From: Udeniomyces pyricola
Lineage: Eukaryota > Basidiomycota > Tremellomycetes > Cystofilobasidiales > Mrakiaceae
DNA length: 64,000 bases
Reading direction: 5' to 3'
NCBI GenBank assembly: GCA_039545295.1
Contig: BCIK01000026.1
Coordinates: 62,001 to 126,000 of the forward strand
How positions within the stretch are numbered: position 1 is the first letter of the stretch; the number at the start of each line of letters is the position of its first letter. The notes under the pieces were generated by a model, which was given only the letters and a program-made list of their open reading frames with translations, was not told where the DNA came from and made no database searches. Shown here one piece after another: positions 1-20,998 of the stretch. The translations under genes were made by a program, and so were the position numbers.

Positions 1-565
1 ACGGTGATGATAGTAAGCATTGAAAGATTAATGTCATAGATCTTAGATGCTTGATCAGCCTCAACCGCTCAACTCCTCCCTCTTAGGTGCGTGTTAGCCC
101 CGAGGGGAGAGTCTGACAGTCCCTTAGTTTCAGAGGACTCGGACACCCGATCAATCTCTGACGCGTCCCTTTCCTCGCCAGCGCATTGAAGCGCATGTCT
201 CGCCTCTGCTATCGTGTGATGAACCACTAGCTGACTCACACAGAGCAAAAGACGCAGAAATCGAAGGGAGGGCGACTGGGTCGTTTGATGGTGATAGTGA
301 CGACCTGCAAACTGGCTTCGAACGATCGATTCATGAGCAGCACTAGCGTCACTTGGTAAATTGGGATGCCTGCGCACGGTCACGTGATTCATGGGGTGAT
401 GTTTTCGTAATTGAACATCTTGACCCCTCGCAGACTTTCGCTTTGCATCATACTGCAACGGACAACATAGTCATCTAATGTGTTTTCGTTGAGAACAGCT
501 GAGACACCACTGTGAGTGGTACTACCTCAACCTCTAACCACATCCATACATTCTCCGGTCCTAGA
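1..565. other. Spacer, no gene assigned
   Basis: This stretch lies 3' of the SEN15-like gene. A 129-codon open frame runs on the minus strand (69-458), but its composition is unlike a conserved protein and I see no splice logic linking it to the neighbour. A CACGTG hexamer sits at 381-386. Nothing else is supported. Confidence 0.4.
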
Positions 566-1220
566 TCACTCTGGTACATCATGTGGCTTTTCTACGCCCC
601 TAGCGATTCTGTAGTACACCACTGTCGAATCCTTTGAGACGATCGCAGTGTAGATGACGGGAGGATCCTGCTCCCCTTCGACGCCAACGGGCGGTACTGG
701 CCGGGCAGACGGGGATGAGACGCAAGAGCGAGGAGGTTGCGGCGGGGAATGAGGCAGGCCGGCCGCCAGGTAAGCTGGATGCTGTAGGAGGGTAGCAAAG
801 ACGGATTTGAACCTGCGAGAATATGAATCAACACATGGTGATCAGGTAAGGAGCGACTGGAGTTAGTCCCAGAGCTGGAACACGAAGGGATGAAGCCGGG
901 CTCAGCAGAATAGCTCACGAACCATTTGACGGAGAGGGATTCGTTCAAAGCAAGAGGAACGATGACTCTCGGACGGTCCTATAGAATGGATACCAGAACC
1001 ATGTCAGCATTATTCCAAATATGAGCATGCCTACCTACATGTAGCCTGACTCCATATAGCGGCCAGGGGAAGCAGGCCAAGGAAGATAACTTTCACTGAC
1101 ACCTTGATGCCGGACCGCCAACAGAAACGGTCGCTTTATGGGTATCAGAGAGGATTTGGATGGGTTAGGAGGTGCGTCCTCGGACGAGGACGAGGTGGAT
1201 GAGTTTGCCGATTCGAGCAT
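566..1220 (-). CDS. SEN15: tRNA-splicing endonuclease subunit Sen15-like
   Basis: Sen15 is a non-catalytic subunit of the heterotetrameric tRNA-splicing endonuclease, which excises introns from pre-tRNA. I join three exons: 1220-1101, 978-923 and 812-566. They give 140 codons plus stop with matching phases; the donors are GTCAGT and GTTCGT. The C-terminal end reads KDSTVVYYRIARGVEKPHD, which closely resembles the DSTVVYY strand that characterises the fungal Sen15 domain. The upstream segment VPLALNESLSVKW followed by FKSVFATLLQ resembles the family's strand and helix that precede it. The N-terminus is the weak point: ATG at 1220 begins a Ser-rich stretch (ANSSTSSSSED) that is short for the family, and an open frame extends upstream to about 1506, so a further 5' exon is possible. 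The family call is fairly secure from the C-terminal motif; the start is not. Confidence 0.68.
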
Positions 1221-2440
1221 ATACGGAGAGACTGAGAGCCATTTTTGAGCTGTGGATGAGAGTGTGCAAACGTGAATATGAGGTGGAAGAAGACGGACCC
1301 AGGACGTTTTTACGCGCAGTCGGGGAGAGTAACCGGAAGGGTGCGGTCGAGGGAAACAAAAGGGCTTGAGTCAGTGTCATGCTCGTTCGTCCGTGCCACA
1401 CTGGTGGTTCGAGCGAGGGTATCCCCCAGCCAACGAGGATCCGTGGAGCACTGAGTATACATACAAAGAACGAGGTCGTTGTAGACGAGGAATGTGACGC
1501 CCGCATGTTCGGGGGTTTGTCGAAACGTTGACTCGAGAGTCAGGTACTGATTGGGCCGAGAAAGATGAATGGACGGGTAGAGGTCAATATTGACTCTATC
1601 AGCCAGAGATACTCGGAATCACCGTCTCAGACAAAACAACAGGCCAGACCGATGTCAAGGGGGCGAGTCAAGCGGGATGGGGCAAGGCAAGGTGTGGACG
1701 GAATTCGGGAAATGAAATCCGAATGGACGAACCGAAGGATGGTTCTCCATGGACCGGGTGGCGGTGAGGGCGATGAGGTGGTGTGGAGGGTGTGTGAGAT
1801 GAGCGGATATGGATATACGCTGTGCTGCAATGGGGGAAAGCAGTCTATCTGATTTGGCTCAAAGTGGTGGGATCGTTGTGAGTTGATGAATTCCAGTATG
1901 AAGCCATGCCCGCCGGTGTGGCGTGTTGGACTGGAGGATGCGGTAATACGCGGTTGTTGGATGATCGATGAAATGAATTAAATAATGAGCACAGCTTTAA
2001 GATCATGAGCTGTCGACCGCTGGTTCCCCATTCGACATCGATATTATATATCAAGAAACTCCTCGCAACGTACAAGTCGACGTCACTACACACAGTGGGG
2101 TTGTATATACATATATCATGAGATGCCAATGTTCGATACGAGATATCTCAACCTACCCATCCATGCGACATTCTGTTCCCTGCCCTTGCGATCCACGCCC
2201 GCGGTTGATGATGAACCACATAATCAGGAGGTCGACGAGATTTCCGACATCGTGAACCAAGTCATGAACCGAATGAACCGATGGTCGTGATACTACACGC
2301 CTTGAAAGTCGTCTGCTATTCGTCCCCTCGACCGTCTCGCCTTTCATCCCTCGCCTCGTCATCATGTCCTAAGTCGTCGACTTCTTTGCCCGCCAGAGAC
2401 CCTTGATCATCTCCTCTCAAACCCCACAACCATCCCCACC
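1221..2440. promoter_or_regulatory. Divergent intergenic region SEN15/GCN2
   Basis: About 1.2 kb separates two divergently transcribed genes and must hold both promoters. Short overlapping frames on both strands look like chance. Part of 1220-1506 may belong to an unplaced first exon of the SEN15-like gene. A TA-rich run (tatatacatatatc) lies at 2103-2116. I cannot assign specific factor sites. Confidence 0.4.
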
Positions 2441-11754
<9,314 letters not shown>

Positions 11755-12473
11755 TGATTGATGATGATGATGATGATTGGCATGACGGCGTTGATCGAAG
11801 TGCATGATGAGCCTGCGAGTACGTGAGATGGATGAGAACTGAATGGGGATTGAATAGATCAGAATATGATGATGCGATATACGTCATATGTATCATGGTC
11901 AGTACTTGCAGTATGAGCTTGCGTATGTATATGTATACAATATATACATATACATATACATACGTGCTGGTGCTAGTTTGCGGAGGTGTTACTATTGCGA
12001 TACGGGCTGATTATGATAATCCATAACGTCTGAAGATGATCTGATCTCTGAGCCCGTCCCATCCGCGCCGACGTCCGTTGATGAGTGTGCGTAGATATCT
12101 ATATAAGCCTTCCCATCTGCCCCCCATATAGACCATATCGGACCATATCTCTGTCCTCATATCCTCGCCCACCACGCCGTCCACCACGTTCAGCCCTCGC
12201 TCTCCCCCCTGCTTGCCATCTGCACATAGTTCATCCCATTCCTTTCTCTCCACCCTCGGCGACGACACCCATCACCCCGCCGTCATAGCCTCCGACCGAG
12301 GAGTCGCTCACGAATCGATCCAACTCGTCCCGCTCACTACCACCACCAACCCCACCACTCTCAACCCCGCTAGATCACTTCCCTTTCACCACCACCATCA
12401 TCCTCACCCATCACCCCTTCATTCGACACCCCACCAACCTCAAGATCAAAACCCGTCCGAAGCGCAGTGGAGG
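11755..12473. promoter_or_regulatory. GCN2-PHO91 intergenic region
   Basis: This tandem spacer holds the 3' end of GCN2 and the promoter and leader of the transporter gene. It contains a (GAT)n-like run at 11757-11777 and an alternating TATACATA tract at about 11926-11961. The last 280 bases are pyrimidine-rich, as expected for a 5' leader. No CACGTG Pho4-type site was seen here. Confidence 0.4.
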
Positions 12474-15400
12474 ATGAAGTTTGGGTCAGTCTCGTCTGCT
12501 TGGCACGTTCGTCTCGAAGGGGGAGGGAGAGACGCGGCAAACGCTCAGAGTGCAAATCAACCAGAGGCAAGGGCCTCGCTGGATCTCGACTGAGAGAAAG
12601 ATCAAAGCGTTCATCCACGAGTTCTTTGATATTACCAAGGAACTCAATGGACTTCATATCTTCCCAAAGGGAAAGGGGAACGATTTCTGAGCGAGAGCAG
12701 CTCCCGACGCCAGACCAGACCATGGCAGACAGGAGGACATCATATCCGTCACCCGTCGAGCCCTGTTTGGTCCTGCTTCGACTCGGTCTTCATGCTCGCT
12801 CTCTTGCATACCTAGTTCCTCTATCTGTTCATTACATTCAGCCACACATCTACCCGGACGGTATACGTTTCCTTCGACGTTGCTTGGTTCGCTGCTGAAG
12901 GCTGCCTCGTTCGGGCCCTGGCCGACCGCGCGCGTCTAAGCCGTTACACACCGCCCGTCGCTGACATTTGCGACTTGACTTTCTCACGTACAGAACCGCC
13001 CTCTTATTCAATGCACGAGCAGATTGGCTCGATAGCTATGTAGAGTAAGTCTTGATTCTTTTCGGTCATCAGCGAACCCGATCAAGAGGTTATATCAGAC
13101 GAATCGGCCTGACGTCATTTGGATCTCTTCTCTTCTCGTGCTCTTTTGTTATTTAATCTCGACTCCATACCTCTGTCTTCCCCTACTCTTCTCCCTCCAA
13201 TTTTCCAGCTACGAAGCCTTGAAAAAGGCTATTCCCACCCCAGCACCTGCTCCGCCTCCTCCCCGCGGATACACCGATCTCGAATCTGCCCCCCTCCTTC
13301 CGACACACGCCGAGCCACTCGACACCAAGCCCTTCTTCGACATCCTCAACAAGGAGCTCCGCAAGGTCTCCAAGTTTTACGAAATCCAAGAGAGTCGGCT
13401 CATCGAAGAGGGGCAAGCTCTCGAGCATGAGATTGAGGAGGATGAGGAGCGGGAGCAAGAGAACGTCGAATTGGAGGGAGGCTGGACGACCGGAGGGGGA
13501 GAGACGGCCGATTCGGACGATCTGCAGGGGGAGGAGGGAGAAAGCACAGTCGGTAGTCTTGGTATCTTTCAGGGTGCTCATCTCGCCAACAGCTCAGCAA
13601 GAGGAAGGTTAACGAGGCAGAGGAGTGACCGAGTCCCAGGCCGAGCGAACCCATCCCAATCGCCAACCTCGCGAGATACATCCGACCTCTTCGAAGCTCA
13701 GCAATCGCATTATGCCGCTCGACTGCGAGAGCAAGCCTCCCAGCAGAAGGATCGGCTCCGTCGTGGCTCGTCTGAAGGTGGCGACGACGACGATTCAAGT
13801 CCAGAGAATTCGCCCATGGTGACCTCTACCGTCCTGCCGGGTGACGAGACCATCGTTGGCGCGTCAAGACCGAGGAAGACCAGCACGATCGCTAGCTCCA
13901 ATGGGCGGCTCCGTCGTGCTTCATCTTCCAACCCATCTCAGGCTGCTTCGTCGGCACCCGGGTTTGGTCGTCGCCGATCCGCTGTTGCGACGCCTAGCTC
14001 GGCCGCGAAAACCGACTCGCTCGGCCTCGTCTCGGTCGATGCTTCTAACCTCGCTGCACCCACCAACAACCTCACGGCCTCGTTCCATTCGCGGGTCAGT
14101 GCCGGCGGAGCAATTGTTAACGTTTGGACCGGTTCTGGCGAGCGAGCGAGCATGCTCAAGATCATCTACAAGAGGAAGGTACGGATAAGCGTTTCTTTCG
14201 CTTAGTCTCTCTCTCCGTTCCTGTCTCTTCCGCTCGGATCTCAAGGTGCGTTATCTCGTCTGCGTGGGTCTGACAAGCAGCAAAATTTCTCCTTTTGTGT
14301 GCGATTATAGATCGCCAGTCTCTGGCTCGACTGGAACTCCCTCCGAGGCTTCCGCGATCTCAATCAGGAGGGAGTCAAGAAGGCTCTCAAGAAGTGAGTG
14401 TGACATCTTCTCGTTCTATCTAGGCAACTGTTCAGACGAGATTTCTCCTTGCCACAATGTCCTAAACTGGCGCAATACGTTTCCCCAGGTTTGACAAGAT
14501 CACTGGTAGCTCGACCAAGGACAAGTTCCTCGCCGAGACCCTGCCGACATTCTACCCTTACTTCCCCGAGGTCAAGGCCGTACTCGATGATCACGATCAG
14601 GGACTTGTCACGACCTATGCTCGTGTAGTTGCCGGTGGAGACAAGGAACTGGCCGGAAGGCAGCTTGGCAGTCAATTGAGGGAGAAGGTGGTCATCGAGC
14701 GCGATACAAGTGGGTGATCTCGTTGATTGCTACCTGATTGGCAGCTTTAAGCTGTCATTCGGTGTTCCACCATCGTCTTTTCAAGCTGATGGTTAACCTG
14801 GGCTATCACCTCTCTCATCTGCTTACTCCAGTTTGGCGACAGATGGTGACGTCCCAACGCTCGACCGAGATCTCTGGGGGCGTCATCCGAGCCCTACCGG
14901 ATCCTCGAACCCACAATGCCCATCTTCCCACGCCCGACTCTAAGGATCCTTACTATCCTGTCCTTCGCACCCCGCTTGGAACGCTTTACTTTCCCCGCTG
15001 GCTCAGCAAAGGTGGGGCCATCTTTGCCATGGCGACGATCCTACTCCTTCTCATGTGCACCGGCACGATCAAGACCTTCCAGCGAGTGGAGGAGCGCAAC
15101 TGTTTGGCAATGCTTGTCTTTTGCTCGATTCTTTGGGCAACTGAGGTCCGTTCTTATACTCTCAGTTTGTCAGGTCCATGTATGATAGCCCCATGATGTG
15201 TATTCATCAGATCGATCGCAACCCGCTTTGTGTTCAGGCCATCCCTCTCTTTGTCACTTCGCTCTCCGTTCCATTCCTCGTTGTCGTTTTGCGTGTGATT
15301 CGATCGTCAGATGGACGGGACACTCGTCTCTCGGCTGGTGACGCTACTAAGTAAGCTCAGCAACCCATTTCGCTCGCCAGTCCGACTGTTCCTTTTTGTT

Positions 15401-17567
15401 TCTCTCGCCAAGCTCACTCACCGGTTGTGGTCCCTTCTCACTCGCACTCTGACGCGCGTCTCTAGGTACATCTTTACCCAGATGTTCAGCCCGACCATTA
15501 TGCTTCTCATCGGCGGCTTCACCATCGCAGCGGCACTGAGCAAGACGCGCATGGACGTCATCATGGCGACCCGAATTCTGCAGCTCGCCGGGACGCGACC
15601 AAGCATGGTTCTCCTGAGTCAGATGGGAGTTGCCACGTTTGCCTCGATGTGGATCAGGTACGTTGCTCAGCAGCTTCTTATATGGTTCCGACCTCTATCA
15701 CTCTCGTCGCTAACGCAAAACCTGTTGCCCCCTCTTCGGTGGTCACCAGTAACGTTGCGGCTCCAACGCTTTGCTTCGCCTTGATCAAGCCGGTTCTTCA
15801 GAAGCTTCCCTCGGGATCCCAGTTCTCAAAGTGTCTCATCGTCAGTCGAGTCTCGCTGTCTTTGCAGGACTTGTCGTCTCGAGCTCTTGTCACCCTTTCT
15901 GGTTCCACATACTAACTCTGTCTTGGTCACTGTCCGACGCCTACTTCCAGATTGCGATTGCGTTGGCGTCCAACATCGGAGGCATGGCCTCTCCCATCTC
16001 ATCGCCGCAGAACCTCATTGCTCTGGGTGCGATGGAGCCCGCGCTCGATTGGCTCCAGTGGTTTGCGATTTCGCTTCCCGTCGCCTCGTGCTCTCTCATT
16101 CTGGTGCGTTCGGTGTTATCTTTTCGAGCCTGAGAAAGGGGCATTCCGTCATGCATGCCAATGTCACACTTTATGTTTTTTCTTTTGGGTTTTCCTCTCG
16201 TCTGCGCAGATCTGGGCTTTCCTTCACTTTGGATACCGTTGGGAACGCGATCTCGTCATTTCACCTATCAAGGCCGCCGGAGGTGAATTCACTCGGCAGC
16301 ATTGGTTCGTTCTCGGCGTGACGCTCTTCACGATCGCGCTCTGGTGCACGGAAAAGTCTCTCGAGACGTGGGTCGGCGACATGGGCATCATTGCCATCAT
16401 CCCAGCCGTTGCGTTCTTTGGAACGAGCATCTTGTCCAAGGTTCGCACTGCATTTTTTGTTCCTGTTTGTGAGCCAGTAGAAGCATTTGGCCCCCCTGGA
16501 TCGACGCTGACTCTACGACGTTTTCTCTTCTCGTTCATAGGAGGACTTCCACAAGTGCGTTACCCTTTTTTTTCTTGTTCTTTTGCCCTATCAAATTCTG
16601 AATCCATCCCTTGTACATAACGGATCTCATCTCATACCATCGCTCTTGTTCCCTCGTGTGTCTCTGTGCTTTCTCCACAGCTTCCACTGGTCTATCGTCT
16701 TCCTCGCCATGGGGGGCATCGCCCTTGGCAAAGCCGTTCTTTCCTCTGGTCTCCTCGACGACCTCGATGCCGTGCTCGAGGCGTTCGTCAGCGGTCTCGG
16801 ACTCTGGTCGATTCTCGCCGTCTTTTCCATTGTGGCCATGGTCATTTCGTCAGTCTTCACTCTGTCTTGGCATCGTGGCCTTCTCGTTCCATCTCAAGAT
16901 CTTCCTTTTTGCCCTCCCCCCCTTTTTTAAATCCATTTATTCGGTGTTTGAGCTGACGGATCGATATCTTGCTCAGGACGTTCATCTCGCACACCATTGC
17001 TGCCGTCCTCTTGGTCCCCATCGCCTCTCGCATCGGGGAATCACTCGAGTCGCCTCACCCTCGATTGCTCATCATGGTTCGTACCCAAGACGCTTGCCTC
17101 TCTCTCTCTCGCTGGTTTTGCTTTGTCGAGAACCTAAACTTAAAACCCCACCTGCACACTTAAACTCCCCCCCCCCTTGCTCGTTTCCTCTTTTCTCCAT
17201 GTTCGAATATCCGGGTATTCTCTCCTCAGGCGACTGCGCTTATTTGCTCCGCCGGTATGGGTCTCCCCGTCTCGGGCTTCCCCAATCTCTCGGCCATCTC
17301 TCAAGAAGATCCGCTTGGCAACCGATACCTCGAAGCCACGGATTTCATCAAGAACGGAATCCCGTCGACAGTCCTCGCTACTGTGGTACGTCGCTCATCT
17401 CTCTCTTGCTCTCTGTTTTTTTTTTTTTTTTTTTTTTTTTTGTTCTTTCTCCATCTTCCATGTCGTTGTCAAAGGAGCACTTGGCTGAACATCTGACTTC
17501 GCTTGGACTTCTTGGATAGGTCGTCATCACGCTCGGATACGTCATCATGCGGGTCTTGGGACTCTAA
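12474..17567 (+). CDS. PHO91: SPX-domain low-affinity phosphate transporter (Pho87/90/91 family)
   Basis: This is a phosphate transporter of the divalent-anion:Na+ symporter (SLC13/DASS) family with an N-terminal SPX domain, which binds inositol pyrophosphates and tunes uptake or vacuolar release of phosphate. The start is a tiny first exon, 12474-12484, coding MKFG. A 509-nt intron follows, then exon 12994-13044 and exon 3 from 13209. Joined they read MKFGTALLFNARADWLDSYV and then DYEALKKAI, the classic SPX opening. A long acidic and Ser-rich insertion separates this from the SPX end (FDKITGSSTKDKFLAETLP). The membrane part shows GGFTIAAALSKT, WISNVAAPTLC and ASNIGGMASPISSPQNLIALG, matching the SNxxxP ion-binding hairpins of the family. 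The last exon ends YVIMRVLGL at 17567. Whether it is the vacuolar Pho91 type or the plasma-membrane Pho87/90 type cannot be told from sequence. Confidence 0.9.
12485..12993 (+). other. Long first intron of the SPX transporter gene
   Basis: The intron opens GTCAGT and ends in TACAG, and joining its flanks restores the SPX N-terminus in frame (phase 2). At 509 nt it is several times longer than most introns in the window. Positions 12945-12962 match, over 18 bases, the universally conserved motif near the 3' end of small-subunit rRNA. Confidence 0.75.
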
Positions 17568-18132
17568 AAGAAGGGGGTCTGAGGAGGAGACAAAGACGAA
17601 AAGGTCAAAAGAAGGGGACAACGGGACGAGGGAAAGAGGGGAGGGGGGAAGGGACGGATACATGCTTATGGGTTTGTCGGGGCTGGGATCAAGGCGGAAT
17701 TGAAGTGAAAAGATGATCGGGGGGGAACTGCAGGTGGGCGCGCATGTACGTGTGAAAGAGGAGCCGAATTGCTAAACCCCCCTTCCTTAGATGATATATG
17801 GTCTCCATAACTGCTTTATTAGTCCTGGAACAAGGTTGAATGGGGTGCCGATCAGGCTGTAGGGATCAATGTGAACCAACTGAGTGACGTGACTATTGTC
17901 CCCTTTTTTTTTTTTCGAAGTATAGTTGGAGATGAGGAGACGCGTTTCGATGACATGCGTCGGATGCACAAGATATAGATATAAAATCCTATTGTATACA
18001 TGGGGTGATCTCGAGGGACCTCAAACGAGAAACGTAACGCTAATAAGAAAACGGGATGAGGGGAGGGGAGATTCGTCTTTTAGACCTCCCTTCGGACATC
18101 ACTGGAAGAAGGTTGAAGAAACAAAGAGGATG
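17568..18132. other. Convergent 3' spacer
   Basis: This spacer between the transporter and the converging 80-residue gene holds 3' untranslated DNA. It shows a purine-rich run just after the transporter stop and a poly-T tract near 17905. No gene was recognised. Confidence 0.4.
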
Positions 18133-18759
18133 TCAGTGTTCGTTGTCGTCGATATGGTTCATCGAGTCCTGTCGGTTGAGCTCGACTACTCTGAACGAAG
18201 TAGGTGTGAAAAGAAGTGAAAGGGAGTGGAGATGTGTTTGAGTGGGGGTGGAGAGGGGTTCAAGATGACGTACCTGCCGAGGTTGCCCTGGGTAGCCTCG
18301 CTCTCGGGCTTGGAAGGCGTCGAGTTCGGGTTGGTCGTTCCGCTGATGGCGGATCCGAGGACGTTGTCGGAAGCTAGATCAAGGGGAGTAATGTGAGCCA
18401 TTAAAGCAAGAGAGAGAGAGAGGGGGAAGATGGAAGCGGCGATGCGTTAGTGGAGAAGAGGATGAGATGTAGCAAGTTGGCGATTTGGATGATGGAAGAG
18501 AGGAGAATGATGGACGAACCCTCTCCGGTTCCATCGACAGTCGTCTTGGGTCCCTCGCCTCGCTGGGCAATCTACTCGAGAACAATCAGATATAACATAG
18601 GTGATGACGTGGGGGGAGGGAGTAGGATGCAAGGAGTGAAGAGAAGAACAAAGAAAAAGAGAGATGAAGGGATGAGTCTATGGTGACATCTGCTGAGACA
18701 CGGCGGGGAAGATGAACGGAACGAACGGCGTCAACGGAGTGGGTGATGCTCTCGGTCAT
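18133..18759 (-). CDS. Small four-exon hypothetical protein (80 aa)
   Basis: I do not recognise this family. The model joins exons 18759-18727 (33 nt), 18571-18520 (52 nt), 18373-18274 (100 nt) and 18190-18133 (58 nt), giving 81 codons including stop with consistent phases and GTTCGT/GTACGT donors. The protein begins MTESITHSVDAIAQ, is hydrophilic, Gly/Ser/Thr-rich, has no membrane segment or signal peptide, and ends MNHIDDNEH. One segment, SDNVLGSAISGTTNPN, is weakly reminiscent of small stress-induced hydrophilic proteins, but this is not enough to name it. It lies 448 bases from a second tiny multi-exon gene on the same strand with similar composition, so the two may be related duplicates. 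Confidence 0.6.
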
Positions 18760-19207
18760 GTTGGTGAGTGGGTGTTTAGGTGGAGGGGTTGGGTTGATGT
18801 GGTTGGTTAGCAGAAGATGGAGTGAATGTTTGGGTGGACAAGTCGAGCGAAAGGAAGGCGTCGTTCAAATGGCGAAACTCCATGCATGGGACGATCGGCT
18901 CAAGGGAAGGGGCAAGGAATCGGTTCATGAGTGCGGGATGAGTGACGTCATGTCGATCTGCACGCTCATCTCATCATATCAGCCATCAGTCATGATGCAT
19001 AATCCATCGACTCTTGTCATTCAATATTCATCAATTGACTGCACTCATGGCACTCGCCGTCATGTTCGCCAGACTCCGACATCGCAGCTATCAGACAGTA
19101 ATAGTAATCGATACACATCTTCATATCCCAATCATAATCGCCATCTCACACTTCCTCCGCCTTGCTCCGTATCATAATAGCCCAATACATCATCTTCGCC
19201 AATCCAT
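18760..19207. other. Short tandem spacer between the two small genes
   Basis: This 448-base spacer separates the 94-residue gene from the start of the 80-residue gene, both on the minus strand. It must contain the promoter of the latter. It is rich in ATCAT/ATGATG words. No further coding signal is visible. Confidence 0.4.
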
Positions 19208-20058
19208 CTAGACAGTCGGGGCGTGGTCAGAAGCGTTGGCCGATGACTCCTGGGGGTTCGACATCGAAGACGCCGCCGAACCAGAGACGTTCTCAGCAAC
19301 AGCCTGACCGGTACCGCCGATGGCACCATCGGTGGTGAAGGCGTGGCTATAGTGTCGAGCAAAGGCAGGGGAGAGATCAAGAAGAAGAAAAAAGCAGTCA
19401 GGTGGATTGATTATGAACCTAGCCTGCAGCTGTATCGACTCAAGATCGCATGGACTTACCCAATGGCGCCGTCCTTGTCGAGAGGTCCTCCGATGCTCTG
19501 GGGGATCGATCCAATCGAGCCTGATCGACACGAACAGATCCATCAAGGACGAGCATTCGTCACAGACAGAAAGGAGCCGAGAAACATATATATATATATA
19601 TAAGACGTCAGCGCTACGAAGCCTCCCACGTTCCGGTGTGTAGAAGGCAAAGAACAAAAAAAAAACCAACGTACCCTCAGCAGTGAATTGCGAGCCGATG
19701 GCTACCAGAAGCAGGAACCAAGCATGATAGACGACATTGTGACGTGAAAGGAAGCGCGCGATGATCAGCAACCATCGATCTCGTGTTCGTCCGTCATCGA
19801 TCGTCGACAGTCGTTATCACGACCTCATGTGAATCTATGTACGAACCTCCGTCCTCTCGGAAAGCAGCTCCGGCTGATGGAAAAAAAATAATAATAAGAG
19901 AGACCCGTCATGTCATGTCAGCGTGGGACTCGCGATGATAGGGGCGCGACAGAATGAACCGGGCGATAAAAAGCTAGGTAGCCAATGGAGAGGAAGGGGG
20001 GGGGGGGAGGCCGGTCAATGTACGAACCAGCAGCGACAGTGTCCTTGGCGGCGTCCAT
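19208..20058 (-). CDS. Small modular repeat protein (94 aa, five exons)
   Basis: The model joins exons 20058-20028 (31 nt), 19873-19847 (27 nt), 19701-19675 (27 nt), 19520-19460 (61 nt) and 19346-19208 (139 nt). That is 95 codons including stop, with all phases consistent. The first 60 residues consist of about four degenerate copies of a nine-to-ten-residue unit of the form F-x-x-D/E-G-A/S-I-G, seen as AFREDGAIG, QFTAEGSIG, PLDKDGAIG and AFTTDGAIG. The tail is Ser/Ala-rich (SGSAASSMSNPQESSANASD) and there is no membrane segment. Exons 2 and 3 are both exactly 27 nt and symmetric (phase 1-1), so each adds nine residues without changing frame. Function unknown. Similar Gly-rich repeat proteins of unknown role occur in fungi (general recollection, not checked). 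Confidence 0.7.
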
Positions 20059-20998
20059 GGTGATGTAAAGTGTAGTTTAGTTGGGTGGGCGAGGCGAGGA
20101 AGTTAGTTGAAGGATATCGGTATGGGAGAGGCAATATTCAAGTGCCATCACACACATATATATATTTCTCACACAGCACACACGCCAGCATACGCTGGGT
20201 GGAGCGCACTCACCATCGGCCATCGCCTCCAGGCCAGTCTCGAATCGATCCTGCCATCATGACCGATCGTCATCCATCGCCCTCATCGTTCATCATCCTC
20301 GTCATCGTCATCGCCATTCGCATCAGTACACATCGTCGGACACGTTCAAACCAATCAACCTCCTTAGACAATCCTTACTCACGTACGCCAGCTGCTGCAA
20401 CCTGGCACTAGTACTTACTGGCCAGCTGGCCGGAAACCGGGCCTGTACTCAGCTCCGCTATATGGAATTTCGGTTATCCCCTCATTCCGTCCCTGCTGGC
20501 AGAGTTCTGACTTCTGACCTCGATCCGACCGACCACGACGTTATACTTATTGTAAGCTCCGAGGGTGGTCCCCGTGAATCTCATCATGGGTCGGTAGACT
20601 CAGCGTCGAACTATATATGCCTTGGTCGTTGTGCAAGTCACGGCGTCAAGATGGAAGCAAAGGTGAACGATGATTAGGCAGTGCAGGATTGTATACAAGA
20701 AGAAAATGAAAAGGGGTATCAATCGCACGAGGACGAACCGGGCATGGAACATGGAACTGCGTACTGCATGTTGTTCGGTTGGTTACGTTTGACCCCAGTC
20801 TTGGATGGGAACTTGGGGACGGCCGGCCCGTGTTCTCCGGACCGGAGAACCGCGAGTTGCCTCGCTCCTTTTTCATGCCGTATCGTTCTGTTTCTCATCC
20901 TCACCATTATCGCCCACTCACGTTCCACTCGACACGCTCTCCCTTAGCTCCCTCCTCCATCACCCACTCTGACTCACCCTCTACCTATCCACCCAATC
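20059..20998. promoter_or_regulatory. Divergent promoter region
   Basis: About 0.94 kb lies between the 94-residue gene (minus) and the dehydrogenase gene (plus) and must contain both promoters. Short TATATATA runs occur at about 20156-20164 (towards the small gene) and 20611-20617. The last 100 bases before the dehydrogenase start are C/T-rich (ccctcctccatcaccc-like), a common fungal promoter feature. Confidence 0.4.

Noticed and set aside
69..458. 129-codon minus-strand open frame
   Set aside because: No recognisable motif, and composition like the reverse of non-coding DNA. I could not connect it to the SEN15-like exons.
12945..12962. A small-subunit rRNA gene
   Set aside because: Only 18 bases match; neighbouring conserved rRNA helices are absent on both sides, so no rRNA gene is present.
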